Source: Paramecium tetraurelia
Lineage: Eukaryota; Ciliophora; Oligohymenophorea; Peniculida; Parameciidae
Assembly (NCBI RefSeq): GCF_000165425.1
Contig: NW_001799637.1
Location: forward strand, 248,001 to 312,000
DNA: 64,000 bases
Reading direction: 5' to 3'
Part shown: positions 51,672-64,000 of the stretch, piece by piece
Layout: each line of letters starts with the position of its first letter
How positions within the stretch are numbered: position 1 is the stretch's first letter
Program-made: the position numbers and the translations under genes
Notes under the pieces: generated by a model
Told to the model about the DNA's origin: nothing
Database searches by the model: none
The model's input: the letters and a program-made list of their open reading frames with translations, nothing else

Positions 51672-53635
51672 ATGTTTGACCATACTCAACAATTTGTAGA
51701 TGTAGATGGTTTTAAAATTGATCTTTCAAGTGAATTTGGCCATGGAGCCTTTTCCAGATGTTATAGATGCAAAAATCCAGATAAGAAAATGGATCTATGT
51801 GTTAAAGTAAATGCCAATATTGACCTAGATTATACAACTATCCGAAAATTCGGTTGATGTGTTTTCTAGGGAAACAGAAATTGTGGAGAGACTCTTACAA
51901 ACGGATTGCGAGTATCTTGTGAGAATTGTTCATGTGAGCAAGTAGAAAAACCATTGCTTTATCTTTATGGAATACTGCATGTAAGGAGATCTATAGCAAT
52001 TTCTTATTAAAATCTAATAAAATCCAAATTATTTAACAATTTAAATGATTTTATCAATCTTGGAGTAGCTTATACAAGGCTCAAGGTGCTTTACCAAAAT
52101 AGAATTATTCATAGAGATATAAAACCAGCCAATATATTTTTTGGGAACAATGGAACATTTTAGGTAATATCAAAGGCTTATCTAGCTTGCGGATTATGGA
52201 GCGGGAAGAATCTTAGACAATCCCGAAGAGTTATTTATGAGAAGTGGAATTGGAACTCCAATTTATGCTGCTCCCTAGGTATATCAAGGAGAAAATTATA
52301 CTAATAAATGCGATGTTTACAGTGTAATATAATAATTAAATATAGCTTGGCGTAGTTATTTATGAAATCGTCTATTCAAAAGTTCCTATTTTTGCTGCAT
52401 CTTATTATCAATATTTTGAAGCTTTAAAATAAACAAAGGATAAGAAAATATAAATAACTGATTTTCCAAAAAATATATTCGGAATGCCTTAGGAGAAAGA
52501 GAAATTGTATTAATTTTTAAGTTAATCGTTAATTTACGAGGAATCCTCTCGAATAAGTTGGGAGGAATTGTTCGAAATGTTTCCAAACCAAAAATCAACT
52601 GTATCATCATAATCTCAATCAAGTTCAAAGTAAAATAAAATCTCTCAGAATAAAGATCTAATGCTACTATTATATAAAAAGTCGAATCCTAAATCTTCAT
52701 TTCTAACCGAAGTACTCTGGAGAGTGATCTCCAAAGTTCTGTAAAAAGGCTTCAAGATAGTTCTTTAATGTTTAATAAATTTATCTCAGAATTAATAGAA
52801 GATCAAGAGAAGAAGGATATTTCAGTAAAGTAAATCGATCGCAATGATTCATTGATATAATCTTAGAGAACTGATAATATTTTACAAAGGCTTATAGAGT
52901 GCTATTTAGCAAAGTGCACGCTTTTTGCTGAAAGGTTGTTCATTAAAAATAACAATTTCCTTGATTTTTTAAAAAATAATGAAAATAGTGATTTTTCTAG
53001 GCCTTATGTATCTCGTCTTTACTACTACCTAATATTACTAAGTGGATATCAATTTTCAAGCATTTTCAATGTATATAATTTAGTTTTCTAAAATCAAAAA
53101 TATTGGGATGAATTAGAAATCACACAGTAATTAAGTTAAATAGAAAAAAATTTGTTGAAAAATAAATAGAGTTACTTTTATAGGATAAAACTGAAGATTT
53201 GAAAGTGCAAAAGAAATTTGTTAAACAACTATACATCTAATCAAATTATCTTTTCAAGTAAATATTATTTTTCATAATTATAGAGATTAGAGAGAACGGT
53301 TTAAGATTATCAACGAAAATATAATATTAACTTTTATTTAGAAGAAATACTAAGCAATTCTTTTTCGCCAAAATAGTATTACAATTAATATAAAAAACAA
53401 TTTATTGAGTTAAATTCTGATTATCTTTGAAGATGAAAGCGAATTTCTAATGGAAAATAACATGTATCACTTAGCATATTCTATTGACTTTTTTAAGTTA
53501 GAAGAAAAATATGATAGTTTTCTGTCAATTTTAGACTTTGATTACAAAAAAGTTGTTTAATTGCCAGATGATAAAGAATCCTTGTTACGAGCCATAAAAA
53601 ATTACTTCAAAGATTTAAAAAACTAAAAACACTGA
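51672..53635 (+). CDS. Protein kinase with C-terminal helical domain, about 609 aa, one frame anomaly
   Basis: The kinase domain starts at residue 13 (IDLSSEFGHGAFSRCYRC), with the CVK lysine, HRDIKPAN, DYG in place of DFG and APQ in place of APE. A helical, acidic C-terminal region of about 280 residues follows. Introns of 22, 22, 22, 26, 17 and 26 nt explain most frame changes. One remains at about 52072-52076, between LIQG and KVLYQN just before the catalytic loop. One extra base there would restore the frame; the only intron alternative is 14 nt, shorter than any other here. The family is unclear, with some likeness to ULK-type kinases. Confidence 0.7.
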
Positions 53636-54296
53636 TATAAACATATTTATATTTAAAATTAGAAATATGTGGTTAATAAATATTAATTATCTATATTTAT
53701 ATATTAAAATCTACCAAATCATTAAAGTTAAAACTGTATTCTCAAAATTTTTGAGGCAAATAATAGTAGTATCATCCTTTTATACTTTCTAAAATAATTA
53801 TAGATATTTGTCCCTATTAGTGAGTTGTTGTTATTTATGAGATTCAGTTGGTTTTATTACTTGATTAAAATTTCATTTACATTTTATAATTGATACATTG
53901 ATATTTTTATTACAATAATTAGAGATTCTCAGTTAAAGTTTTTGAAAAAGATCGCAAAATCTGAAGAGAACCTAAGCATTTATGATAAAAATTATTAAAG
54001 TATATGTTGTATACTAACTTTTATTTATCATATAAACTTCAACTTATCCTAAGTCTAAAAACTAAGAATAAATTATATTAGGTGATATAATATTATATCA
54101 CATTTAGTCAATTATATAAAATTGGGTAGAAATCTAATAAAATCTAGTAACATATAAATTTGAATAAACTGTTTTCATTAGAAAATTAAGATGTTAAGTT
54201 AGGTTTGAAAAAGGTGTTCAAAATGGATTTTGATTAATTTATTTTAATTATATTAGGATTATATAAAACACATAATACTATTAGTTTATTATTGTC
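53636..54296. other. AT-rich spacer
   Basis: About 660 bp. I see no coding pattern or known site. It precedes the next gene and should hold its promoter. Confidence 0.45.
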
Positions 54297-55427
54297 ATGA
54301 AAATTAATTCACACCCAGAGAAAAAATTAGAAGGAATACTAAAATAAGATATCTTGTTTCAAAAGGCAAAAACAATGATTAAGGAATTGAGTAAGATAGT
54401 TGAAACTATAATTAGAGAGAGATATTTAAGGATTACCCAGTATGGATTACGAAGAAAGTTCAGCCAATTTATATAATTTCATCGTAAATCGGAAAGACGA
54501 GTATACAACCAACTACAGCTCTAAGGCTCATCCATTAAAGAAGACATAAAGAACTCTCTCTTTTGAATTGATAAAACCAAAAATATAAGAAACTTAGATT
54601 AAGCATATGCGTTTTGGAAGTAGGGAGGGAAGGAGAGTGGAAAGCAGAAACAAATAAAAAATCAGAAGAAGAAGTTGTTGTTGTTCTGATTGTGGACATG
54701 ACAATACCAAGATCACTCATCTAATGTACAAAGGAGCAACATGTCATCGTTAAGTAGAACACGCATAACAAATAAGTAAAAAGAGGGATTTTGTAGAGGA
54801 CTCTCTCCGCTTTTGTAAATATTCCATTAATTACTATAAGCTTAAAAATTAGCAAGAAGAATAATTCACATAAAAAACAGATTATCTTCTAAAACAATCG
54901 TATTTAGAAAGCGTTGTAACTCCTGTGATACTCGATTATCGAAGGATATTCATTTTTAACATAAATCGGTTACTATGCAGGTACCTTAGAGAAGGGATAC
55001 TCATTCAAAAACACAGAAGAGACATACTGTATTTGTGAAAAGACAATAAACAATAAATGATAAATTGTTACTTATACCAATTAAAAATCTCAAAGTGGTG
55101 TAAGAATTATAATTACCGAATAAAACCCTACCTACTCTACCTAGTAATACATCATCGAAGATGTTAAAAAAGAAACATTTAAGTCGCACATTCATCCCAG
55201 TTAATCGTTCTATCTTACCCTAAGTGAGTCCGTAAAATATTATAATCAATAACTATAAATCAATAGACTGTTAATTGAAATCTTAAATCAGAAAAGAAGT
55301 GAAGGAATTACAAAAACCACTTAGTGAATCTAAAAAAAACTCAGTCGTTAGTCTTACTAATCCATATCGTAATATCTCTTAATTAGATTACTTACTGAAA
55401 GTCAGAAGAAGACAGTGTAATTATTGA
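54297..55427 (+). CDS. Basic hypothetical protein, 318-360 aa
   Basis: Two starts are possible. ATG 54442 opens a frame joined by a 29-nt intron (54916-54944) to a long second frame, 318 aa in all. ATG 54297 opens an equally good frame that enters the same protein through a 19-nt intron beginning at the base before the inner ATG, giving 360 aa. The protein is very basic, with an RRRSCCCSDCGHDNTK patch at about residue 90 (inner-start numbering) and S/K/N-rich disordered tails. No known domain. Confidence 0.6.
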
Positions 55428-55465
55428 TACTAAATTGATTTCTAAAAATTAACAATTAATTTAAT

Positions 55466-56501
55466 TCAATCTTTAAAATATTTCTATTATTTGCTAGACA
55501 TCCCATTTTGACATAATCGATAAATATGTTTCAAAACAATTTCTGTATTAATGATCGCCTAGTCTAGTTGTATTTCTTTGAGCACGTTGATTAAATCCTT
55601 AGGAATAGAATATTGGAGTAATTCCATCCGTTTAATAGTGTAGAATATAGTTCCATAAGAAATGGAACTTTGATGGAAAATAGTGGTATCATAATATTGA
55701 GAGACAAACTTTAATAAGTTCAGACCACACTTATAAATAGCTTTGAATTTCCTACTCACCAAAGAGTTTTAAACAACATCTGAAGAGATATATTTATAAT
55801 ATCGGTATTCCAAATCTCTCATTATGTAATCGAAAATCTTAAAGTAATTAGGAATTTCAACTTAATGTTGAAGAGTGTTTAAAATAGTAAATTACCACTC
55901 TACCAGTCTAAGTTCATCCATTTTATCACAAGTCAATTAAATCAATTCTTGGGATGATAAACAAGGGCGATCTTTGTATTTGGAGGCAAGACTCAGACAA
56001 CTAACTCCAATCACCAACATGTCCGAGTTGGATAGTTTTAAAGTGGTCTATTGGAGAAATTTATCCAAAAGTGAGATTGCCAAAAAGTATGTTTCTATTG
56101 AAGCATATTTACAATTTCCCATTACGTGATCCATCCAACATAATAGGTCATGTCTTTTTTATTCATCAATTTAGTGTTTCATTAGAGATTCAATAAACTA
56201 GGGTATTTTAACATAAAATTACATTTCCATGTTCAATCTGTTGTGGGTAGGTGATGTGAGTATGTTGGTTTTGAAACCAAGAGAACTATTCTTAAAGTGA
56301 GAATTTGTAGATGTTTGGACTCTCCTCTTTCATAACTTCCACTTCTTTTTCATCTAATCTAATCCAATCAAACTTGAAATTAGTCATATCCAAATAATTT
56401 ATCTAGTGTTTCTTTTTTGGACTCTGAGGAAGCTAAACAATACTCTTAGATTTTAAATTTTAGGAGTTCTTTTCTAAATTTGTAATGTCGAAGAATTACA
56501 T
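55466..56501 (-). CDS. Cyclin, 336 aa
   Basis: One 25-nt intron gives 336 codons. The N-terminal 110 residues are disordered with an SPKK element. The cyclin box follows: LLCWMDHVMGNCKYASIETYFLAISLLDKFL, then SNSDMLVIGVSCLSLASKYKD, with the invariant Lys and Glu that contact the CDK near LASKYKD and LRLVEWQFTILNTLQ. A second helical fold (about 230-320) looks like the C-terminal cyclin box. It is closest to mitotic (A/B-like) cyclins. No clear destruction box can be pointed to. It regulates a CDK in the cell cycle. Confidence 0.88.
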
Positions 56502-56690
56502 TAAGTTATTTAAATTAAAATTACTTCAAATTGATAATTATTAAATTATAAATGAATTATAATTGGGTTTTCAATTTATATTAAATGAAATTTAACACTT
56601 CGTAATTATTACAAAATGAGCATTTTTTTAAGTGCCTTACTAAATCTTAAGTCACATATAAATAATAAACTCTCAAAATAAATAACTAAA

Positions 56691-57227
56691 TCAAGATTTG
56701 AAAATTGGCAAAAGGATGTGACTTTCTTAGAACACATCATCAATTTCTTCTAGTTCAGAATTGAACAAATTCTGATCAGAGACCTTTTCGATAAATTGTT
56801 CAGTCTCTTTCGACGATGAAAAATCTTCAAGAAAGCTTGAACCCTTGGTTTGGTTTTTCATTAAATTTAAGTTTTCTCTCTTTCTTTCGGCCTATTTTAA
56901 TCTTTCAGCAATCGAGGCTTTTCTAATTTTTGATTTATTTTTTCTTATATAATTTCTTAGGAATCCCATCTTCTTCCCTTAGAAATCAAACAGCGAAGCA
57001 ACTAACCCAACCTTGTGGAAGATTGACGTATAATCCTCCAAGGTCTTTTTAGGAACACCAACAAATTTCGCAGCCTCCTTTAAAGAGAAATACTGCTTTT
57101 CTCCTTGCTCATTGATCAAACCCTCCTAGAATATCTTCCTCCAGACCAAGACTTTGTTGTAGGCACTTTCCACTAGTCTTTCTTTAACTCTTTTAGAATC
57201 AACATCTTAGAATTCTGAAATATACAT
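56691..57227 (-). CDS. Hypothetical protein with helix-turn-helix-like N-terminus, 178 aa
   Basis: Intronless frame of 178 codons. Residues 20-90 contain FSLKEAAKFVGVPKKTLEDY, a helix-turn-helix-like pattern, followed by a very basic helix (KKMGFLRNYIRKNKSKIRKASIAERLKQAERKRE, given here only as a class) and an acidic C-terminus. Similar small proteins are frequent in ciliate genomes, but none is well characterised as far as I know. DNA binding is a guess. Confidence 0.65.
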
Positions 57228-57789
57228 GGTTATTTAATTCTATAAAAATCGAAGTGTGTTATCTCATTTAAAAATATAGAACAATCCATAAGCATTGGAC
57301 AGATCATTAGTTGGTTTACTTACTCAATTTTTATAAAAACAGATGGAATTATAATTAAATTGATAAGAATTGATTTCTTAAGAAAACAATTGGTTTATTT
57401 TAGTAAGAATTTATTCAATTATTGTAATTATTCCCCTAATGTTTTGTATTTCAATCATATTTGGCACTCTTCTGTGATTTCATTGTAAATAACGATTATA
57501 AAATGAATATAAAATGAATCAAATGATTTACAATGTAAATATCTTCACTATTTGTAATTATATTATGAATTAATTAATATCTTATATGGGTATGTACGTA
57601 GAGATTTACTTAGTTGTTGAGCAACTCTAAATTTAGTAAAATATCCATTTTTGGTATTAAGGTTATTTTGCATTGAAATTGAGGGATGGAGTACTTTAGA
57701 GATTGAGTAATTTGTGAGTATGGTGTGGAGTAGTATTTGCAATTACAATGTCTATTGGAATTAATTTAATCCATCAATAATTATAAATA
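57228..57789. other. Spacer before the IP3-receptor-type gene
   Basis: About 560 bp between divergent genes, AT-rich. An in-frame upstream ATG at 57748 could extend the IP3-receptor gene by 14 codons. Nothing else recognised. Confidence 0.45.
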
Positions 57790-60700
57790 ATGCTAAGAAA
57801 GATTACTTATGGATGTCAGATATCGTTGTCGTTATGCAGTGAAATCGAGACCTACCTTTCAACTGACTAACTTAATGATAATTTATTGGTTCATAAGGTC
57901 ACGCATCAGAATGAGATTCTGAACTTTGAAAAATGCATATTTATGATCATCCCTGTTCTAAATCATTTTTGGGTTGGCAAATTGGTAGAGCTAGTGAGAA
58001 ATGACATTGACAAGGAAATCAATAAAAAGGGTAGTTTAATTGAGCATCATAGAATCCACAATTTAATCTAGACAACAGACTGTAAAGTCTTATGAAAACA
58101 ATCTCGATGAGGAGATGATGGCCAATATCTCATGTTTCCAAAAACTGCAAGACACTTCATTACTGTTTGGAACCTCCACTTTTCATTTGGTTCATAAGGA
58201 TTCTCTTCGATTTGTAATGATTGATCAAGAATCAGTGTAATTAGTGGAATTTCCCTCCGATTACACAGTGTTGCATTTCCAGCCAGTCTATCAATATCAG
58301 AAACAGATCTCGTGTATTTTGGACTAGGAGACTGTAACTTTGTGTGCTGCAAAATCAATTTAAAATAGAAAATGTTATTTAAGATTAATTTCCAAGGAAT
58401 CCGCAGATTAAGTGTCTTCCACCTAGATAAGTCCCACCTACTTAAAAATGAATTTATACAGTAGTCTACAAGAGAATGAGGATTTGCTGTATGCAGGAGA
58501 TCTCATAGCCATAAACCTAAGCGAAACAAATGTACATTCCCCCTCTCATATCATTTAAGTTATTTCTGAATGCCAAACAACCCTATGACACATTTCACGA
58601 GATAGCTGAATACTAGATCCAGAGACTTCAGAACCAATTGACTTAATTGACTCTCCCCAAGATCATCTACGAGGATCTCAAAGTGACCTTCGATGATGTG
58701 ATAGAAAGAATAGGTATGAAGAGGATTCAGAAACTTCAAAGCAGTTCTTATTGGAAGATCGAAAAAACAAATGGACAAGGAGGATAGATTTAATTTTATC
58801 AATTGGTGAGACTTAAACATAATCAATCCTCTAGATATTTGGAATTGTTGAATGGTGATCCCATCTTAACAAACCAATTGAGTAAACTCTCCCTCTTCAT
58901 GTTGATTCCCATTGATGAAGGATAGAAGGTCTTGAAAAAGGATTCCTACTTCAAAGTTTAACATTATCAATCTGGAATGTACTTGCAGGATCAAAACAAC
59001 AAACAAGAAAATAGAAACATCAACATCTTGAGATTAAGGAAGATTGGAGATTACGAGGACACTGAAACTAAATTACTTCAATATTCTGTTAAAATCTTCA
59101 TTGAAGCTATAGAATTGTTGTAAGAAATCAATGATCAAGAAATCAAGTGTTCTCTCTATGATATCAAAAATAAAGAAGGAGAAATCAGATTAAAAATTAA
59201 GTTTTACTTCATTTATCAAAAAGTCAAACAAGTCTTGGCTTATGTTAGTGATTTTCTCATGAATAAATTAATATCCAACCTATCACCTAATCAAAAGTAC
59301 AATCAGATGTCATTCATCAGATAAGACGTAATCATTTCAATCTATATAAATCTAGTCATTCAGATAAGAACCTCTCTTCCCCCTTATTTGTTTATTGTTC
59401 TAAATGCTAAAACCAGAATTGGTTGAACAAATTGCTTAAAACGATAAGGATTTCTTTGAAAAGGAAGAGAAATTCTACCAGAGTACTAAAACCATCAATA
59501 GAGCGGATAGAGACGAAGGAAGGATTATCTATTATTATCGCTTACAAATCAAGATACTCTAAGTCCAATTAATCGAAACTATTAACATCGTATACAATTA
59601 CTAATATATTTTCTTAGATTTGCAAAGACAATATCGAAAATCAGAATTGCTTTTTCTAGTTTTTGCCCATACTCCACAAACACATCATACTATACCCTGA
59701 ATTCATCGCAGTTTTAACCAGTCTAGTCTGTAAAAATCGCTTTTTTCTAGAAGATCTCTCCAAAATTAGAAAGAGTATTGCATATATTCATATTGAATTA
59801 TAGTTTCCTCCAATAAACCAAATAAAAATACATTCATTCTAGAGTGGTTGACTGAAAAGGTCTCTTTAAATTCTGTTGCTAAAACTGAAATCCCTTTGAG
59901 CCAAAAAACAGAAATTTTGTAATTCTTAGCCACATGTTGTTCATTCGGAGTTGAAGCAATATTTGCAAATTAAGAGATGATTTTTAAGACATTGATCAAT
60001 AAGAAGAAGAATATTACATTAATGAAATGTGTTGTAGATGAAGAAAAGAATATTATTGTTACTTGTAATGGTAAGATGGGATAAGTGTCAATTAAATTTG
60101 AAGCCTATTTTGAACAAGCTCATAAGAATTCAAATCCACATTTTTAAGAAGAACTTAATTTTTTAAAGGCTCAATTCTTCTTATATTCATAATTATGCTT
60201 ACAAAGAAACTACGATTCCATTAAGTACTTTGGAGATCAATTTAGTGATAATTCTCTGGTTCCATTATTAAATAACAACTTAATTGACCCTGAATTGAGA
60301 GCCCATTTGATTGCTCTCTGTAAAAATATCTACTTAGACAGGGATCCTTTGATTGCTCAAGTAAAACCTACCTTAATCAGAGTGAATATCAGCAATAGTC
60401 AAACATTTTTCGACAATATATTTTATGAAGATGAAGATGGGGTTTTTGATAAGGTAGAATTGGAAACCAAGTCTTTATACTACGTAATTCAGAAATTCAA
60501 AGAGATCTTGAGTTCTTATCTAAGATAAATGGTGAAGAATCTTCATGAATAGCAACCTTAGAAGGTGTACAACCTCCTCACTCTGCAAATTATGAGAATA
60601 TTATTTATGCTCTTACAATTTGGATGGTTTTCTAAACAAAGTGATGAGATGAATAAACAGAGAATGGATGACTCCAAAGAAATTGAATATGCATTAGAGA

Positions 60701-63700
60701 AATTAATATAGCAATTGTCACTGTTGCTTGAATACGACTTCGATTATCAGAAGGCTCATTCTAAATTGAAATCTAAGAATGTAAATGAGAAATTAGCAAA
60801 AATGATTAAAATTTAATCTTTAAAGTTCTTTAGAAAAACAGAGTAAAAGAAAATCAATTAGAGCAGCATTGAGACAATTAGAGATCCACTCCTAAGGAAA
60901 TTACAGAATGTTAAACGAGTATTGAACAGATTCTAGAATAAGACCTTTAGTGCTCAAACTAATACTTCAGATTATGAAATAGAAATAAAGATAGAGATAT
61001 GCAAAATATTTTAATATCTATTGGATATGAGATTGGACTTTATGATCGATAATGCTATTGCTTTTTTCACCAATACATTCTTGCCTTCAGTTTCTAAAAA
61101 GTTCACGCACTCAGAAAAACAACAATTGCATGATTCCGCTGAGAACAAGTCCCATTTATAGACTCACTTAGTTTATTACAGAAAGAAATACTTGACTTCA
61201 TTATAGGGATTATTGAGGGAGGATCTTCTGAAACCAGGATAGAAGAAGTTTCAATAAAGAGGAATTAAAGATCATGTATAGATCAATAGAATAAGACACT
61301 TTGATAGGATCATAGATCGTCCATTCATAGAAGTGTTATTGAAAGGATTTTACTTTGCCAATGATAATGTCCTCTAAAATCATATCGTAGAATTGATTGA
61401 GAGGTATTAAAATTAAAGATCTGAGTTTTGTAATTACTTAAAGTAAATATAAATGATAATGACGAATAATTTGTAGATTATTTATAGAACTATGTACATT
61501 TTGGTATAGAAGCTGAAAAATAATGTGCAGAATTCCTAAATTTGGTTGCGTTTAGACATTCCCATAGCATTAAATGAAAAGAATGAAGAGACGATTGAAA
61601 AAGTGTTAGAGAAACTAGTTGAAATCTATACAATAATATCAAAGAATGAAGCGAATGAGAGATCAGTTAGGAGAATATTCTTGAATTGTGGTGGTTACTA
61701 AGTGGTTTATTAATTGATAGTGAAGTGTTTATCAGTGATTGATGTAAATATGGACATTTTCGAATGCAGTTTTGAGTTAACAGAGTATGATGAATAGAAA
61801 CAATACTAATAGGAATTGACTGAAAAGATTCTATAAATCTTTTAAGCTTGTCTTCGATTAATAGGGTTATCTGTTAGGAATGATTAATAAAATCAAGAGT
61901 AATTTGTATTATTATCAAAACTAGGTATGTTCTGATCAAGTTAGCAAGGCCATTGTTAAGATACAACATGGTGAATTTAGGCCAGATCGAGTTGATCAAT
62001 GAGTTATTCTCTAATAATCATAACTTATTGCCTTTGGTGAACTCTAATGATTTGTATCAGTTGTTGGAATACGTCAAACTCTATGGGAAATATCAGTCAT
62101 TCATAGAACTCTTTACATCCATAGTAAGAAACAAATAATGCCAATCTCTGTATAAGGATATCTATTAGGCTTTAGTACAATGTGAATCTAAAGACATCAA
62201 TGTAATTTCTATGGAATATAACATTTTAGCCATTCTAGGATAATTATAACTTTTAGAAGTTCTACCCAAATTAGCCCAATATTGAAGAATTTCGTTAGAG
62301 TTTCCTCAAAATCATAGAAGTCGTCCTAATCCATGATGATAGAGCAGCCTTATCAGTCAAAATGTTGGAAGTGCTTGATTTCACTGATTTGACATCGTAC
62401 TTTTTGGAAAAGACTCAGGAAATGAGAAATACAAACTTAGACCTTGAGTTATAGGATAGCATAACTAAAGTAAGTTGTATAATTAATTGTAGATCAAATT
62501 TGTAATCTGCAGAATTATACTCACTTTATCAAAGAAGAAGAAGAAGTTGTTGTTAATTCACGAGAATTACTTTCTCCAAATTATCAGTATTGAAGCATCT
62601 TGGCTTGAATAATAAGAGTTTTTATAGACTTCTGCTAAGACTTATATTGTGGAGGGATTGTTGCCATTGATAAATACATACAATGAATATGCCAATAAGA
62701 AAAATTCTTTCAAGACTGACATAGCACAAATTAGAAGTTATGCTTTGAGTGTTTTAAAGCAATATTCATAATTAACCAAGAATAGTGATACTTCAACTAA
62801 ATATCAAGTGCATAGATTGGTTAAAGCTTTTGATTTGAAAGTTCCTGATGAAACGAGTGAAACAGATTCTGATTAAGAGGGATTGATGAGTGATTTGAAT
62901 GGAGACACATTTAAAACTGAGAAGTTTGAGGAATACTAAGTGACTGAAGGTAGTGATGGATCGGATCAAGGGTGTAATGATTTAGAATTATGGGAATTCT
63001 TTAAGAAGTTATTTGATAACAACTAAAAAATCAAGGAATTGACAGAGACTGACCAATTAGCCTAATCCATTTGGCATGTGAGTGATATGTTCACTAGTGA
63101 TTTTTGGGAGGATAAAGAGAAGAGACAATTAATTTTGACTAATAATGATATGTTGCAAAAGATCCTAGCATTCTTGTAATTTTGGAAGTCAAACAAAGCA
63201 TCAAAACAAAGTGCCATTTTTGCATTAAAGTTGTTGATTCAAATAATAAAAATTGATTAGAACAGAATTAAAATACTCGATCAATTGGGAGGCACTAAGA
63301 TAATTCTCACTTTAATTTGGGAGGAAAATGAAAGTGAAAATGACTACATCATTTAATTGTTGATTTTAATTAAGGAACTCATGACTTGTAAGCAAGTGTA
63401 GAAGACAACCTTAACATTTTTGAGTCTTGCTATATCCAGTGACAAATTCTTTTAAAAAATGGAAATGCTATTGACGATAGAGCAGGATTTAAAAATATGT
63501 ACTTTGGTACTGTAAATAATGGAATTGATGTGTAATGACAACAATAAAGAGTTACAAAACTTGATTCGTTATCAGAAGAATAATAAAAAGTCATATGATC
63601 TTGTTCAGTAGACTATCAACTATTTATGTTCTTTGGATGTTAAGAACAATTATGAATAACTTATTTAGTGTTTAAAGACTTTGAAGTCACAAGCATATGC

Positions 63701-64000
63701 ATGTCGACCAAATCAAACATTAGTGGCCAATTCTAAGTTTGTTGAGTTCTCTATTAGGGTGTTAAATGACTCATCTTTAAAATAGTATTTGGATGAAGTG
63801 CAAATAATTTAATTGAAACATTAGTGTCTAATAATCTTATTGGTAGTTGCTGAAATTAACACCAAGGATGATTATATTGTATAGAAATTGAAGAAAATAG
63901 TTCCCAAGACTGTGTTAGTATAACATTTTGTCAATGTTTATCATCAAATGGTGAATTTGTTTGGCGAGGACAATTATTCGAAGCTGATATTTGTGAATAA
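57790..64000 (+). CDS. IP3 receptor / ryanodine-receptor-type Ca2+ release channel (5' part)
   Basis: The N-terminal part of a giant intracellular Ca2+ channel; the pore region lies beyond the right edge. The start TYGCQISLSL...FEKCIFMIIPV matches the IP3-receptor suppressor/beta-trefoil domain, followed by MIR-like and ligand-core regions. RIH domains occupy the middle. Near 63,470-63,790 the RIH-associated domain is clear: LCNDNNKELQNLIRYQ, then TINYLCSLD and YACRPNQTLV, as in IP3 receptors (MQNFLR...CQGPC.ENQ). About ten introns of 20-29 nt are needed, for example at 58040-58061 (22 nt); all fit GT...AG. Paramecium has a large family of such channels (IP3R and CRC), so the subtype is open. 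Confidence 0.87.

Overview
The window reads as macronuclear DNA of a ciliate, most likely Paramecium. Long reading frames appear only when TAA and TAG are read as glutamine and TGA is the sole stop. The DNA is very AT-rich, introns are tiny (about 17-34 nt, mostly GTA...TAG), and genes are packed with gaps sometimes under 30 bp. About 30 protein genes and one tRNA gene are visible. The species cannot be fixed from the sequence alone. No virus-like element, transposon or CRISPR array was seen.

Left part (1-24.4 kb). A membrane protein cut by the left edge (possibly PIG-S-like) and a small gene precede a tRNA-Ile(UAU) and about 1.2 kb without a convincing gene. Then come a 7.4-kb guanylyl cyclase fused to a P-type ATPase-like module, a convergent ABCC transporter, a coiled-coil gene, an alpha/beta hydrolase, a PI4K-like lipid kinase, a tandem pseudokinase-kinase, and a CK1-like kinase.

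Middle part (24.4-46 kb). A membrane-anchored M16 (insulysin-type) peptidase; a two-repeat Myb protein with a long Q-rich, PGQM-repeat tail; a two-pore cation channel with EF-hands; a thioredoxin-fold membrane protein; a possible macro-domain protein; ribosomal protein uS17; a protein kinase and a formin that start only 14 bp apart; a DOMON / cytochrome b561 / cytochrome b5 / flavin-reductase fusion; and a hypothetical gene.

Right part (46-64 kb). A methyltransferase with a broken frame, a small hypothetical gene, a CXC-domain (tesmin/LIN54-type) protein, a long coiled-coil protein, another kinase with a frame problem, a basic hypothetical protein, a cyclin, a small hypothetical protein, and the N-terminal two thirds of an IP3-receptor-type Ca2+ release channel that runs off the right edge.

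There is no operon logic, as expected for a ciliate. Signalling genes are well represented: cGMP production, phosphoinositide kinase, Ca2+ channels, several kinases and a cyclin. Four genes show 1-2 nt frame anomalies that tiny introns do not readily explain; assembly error is the simplest cause, but each is worth checking.
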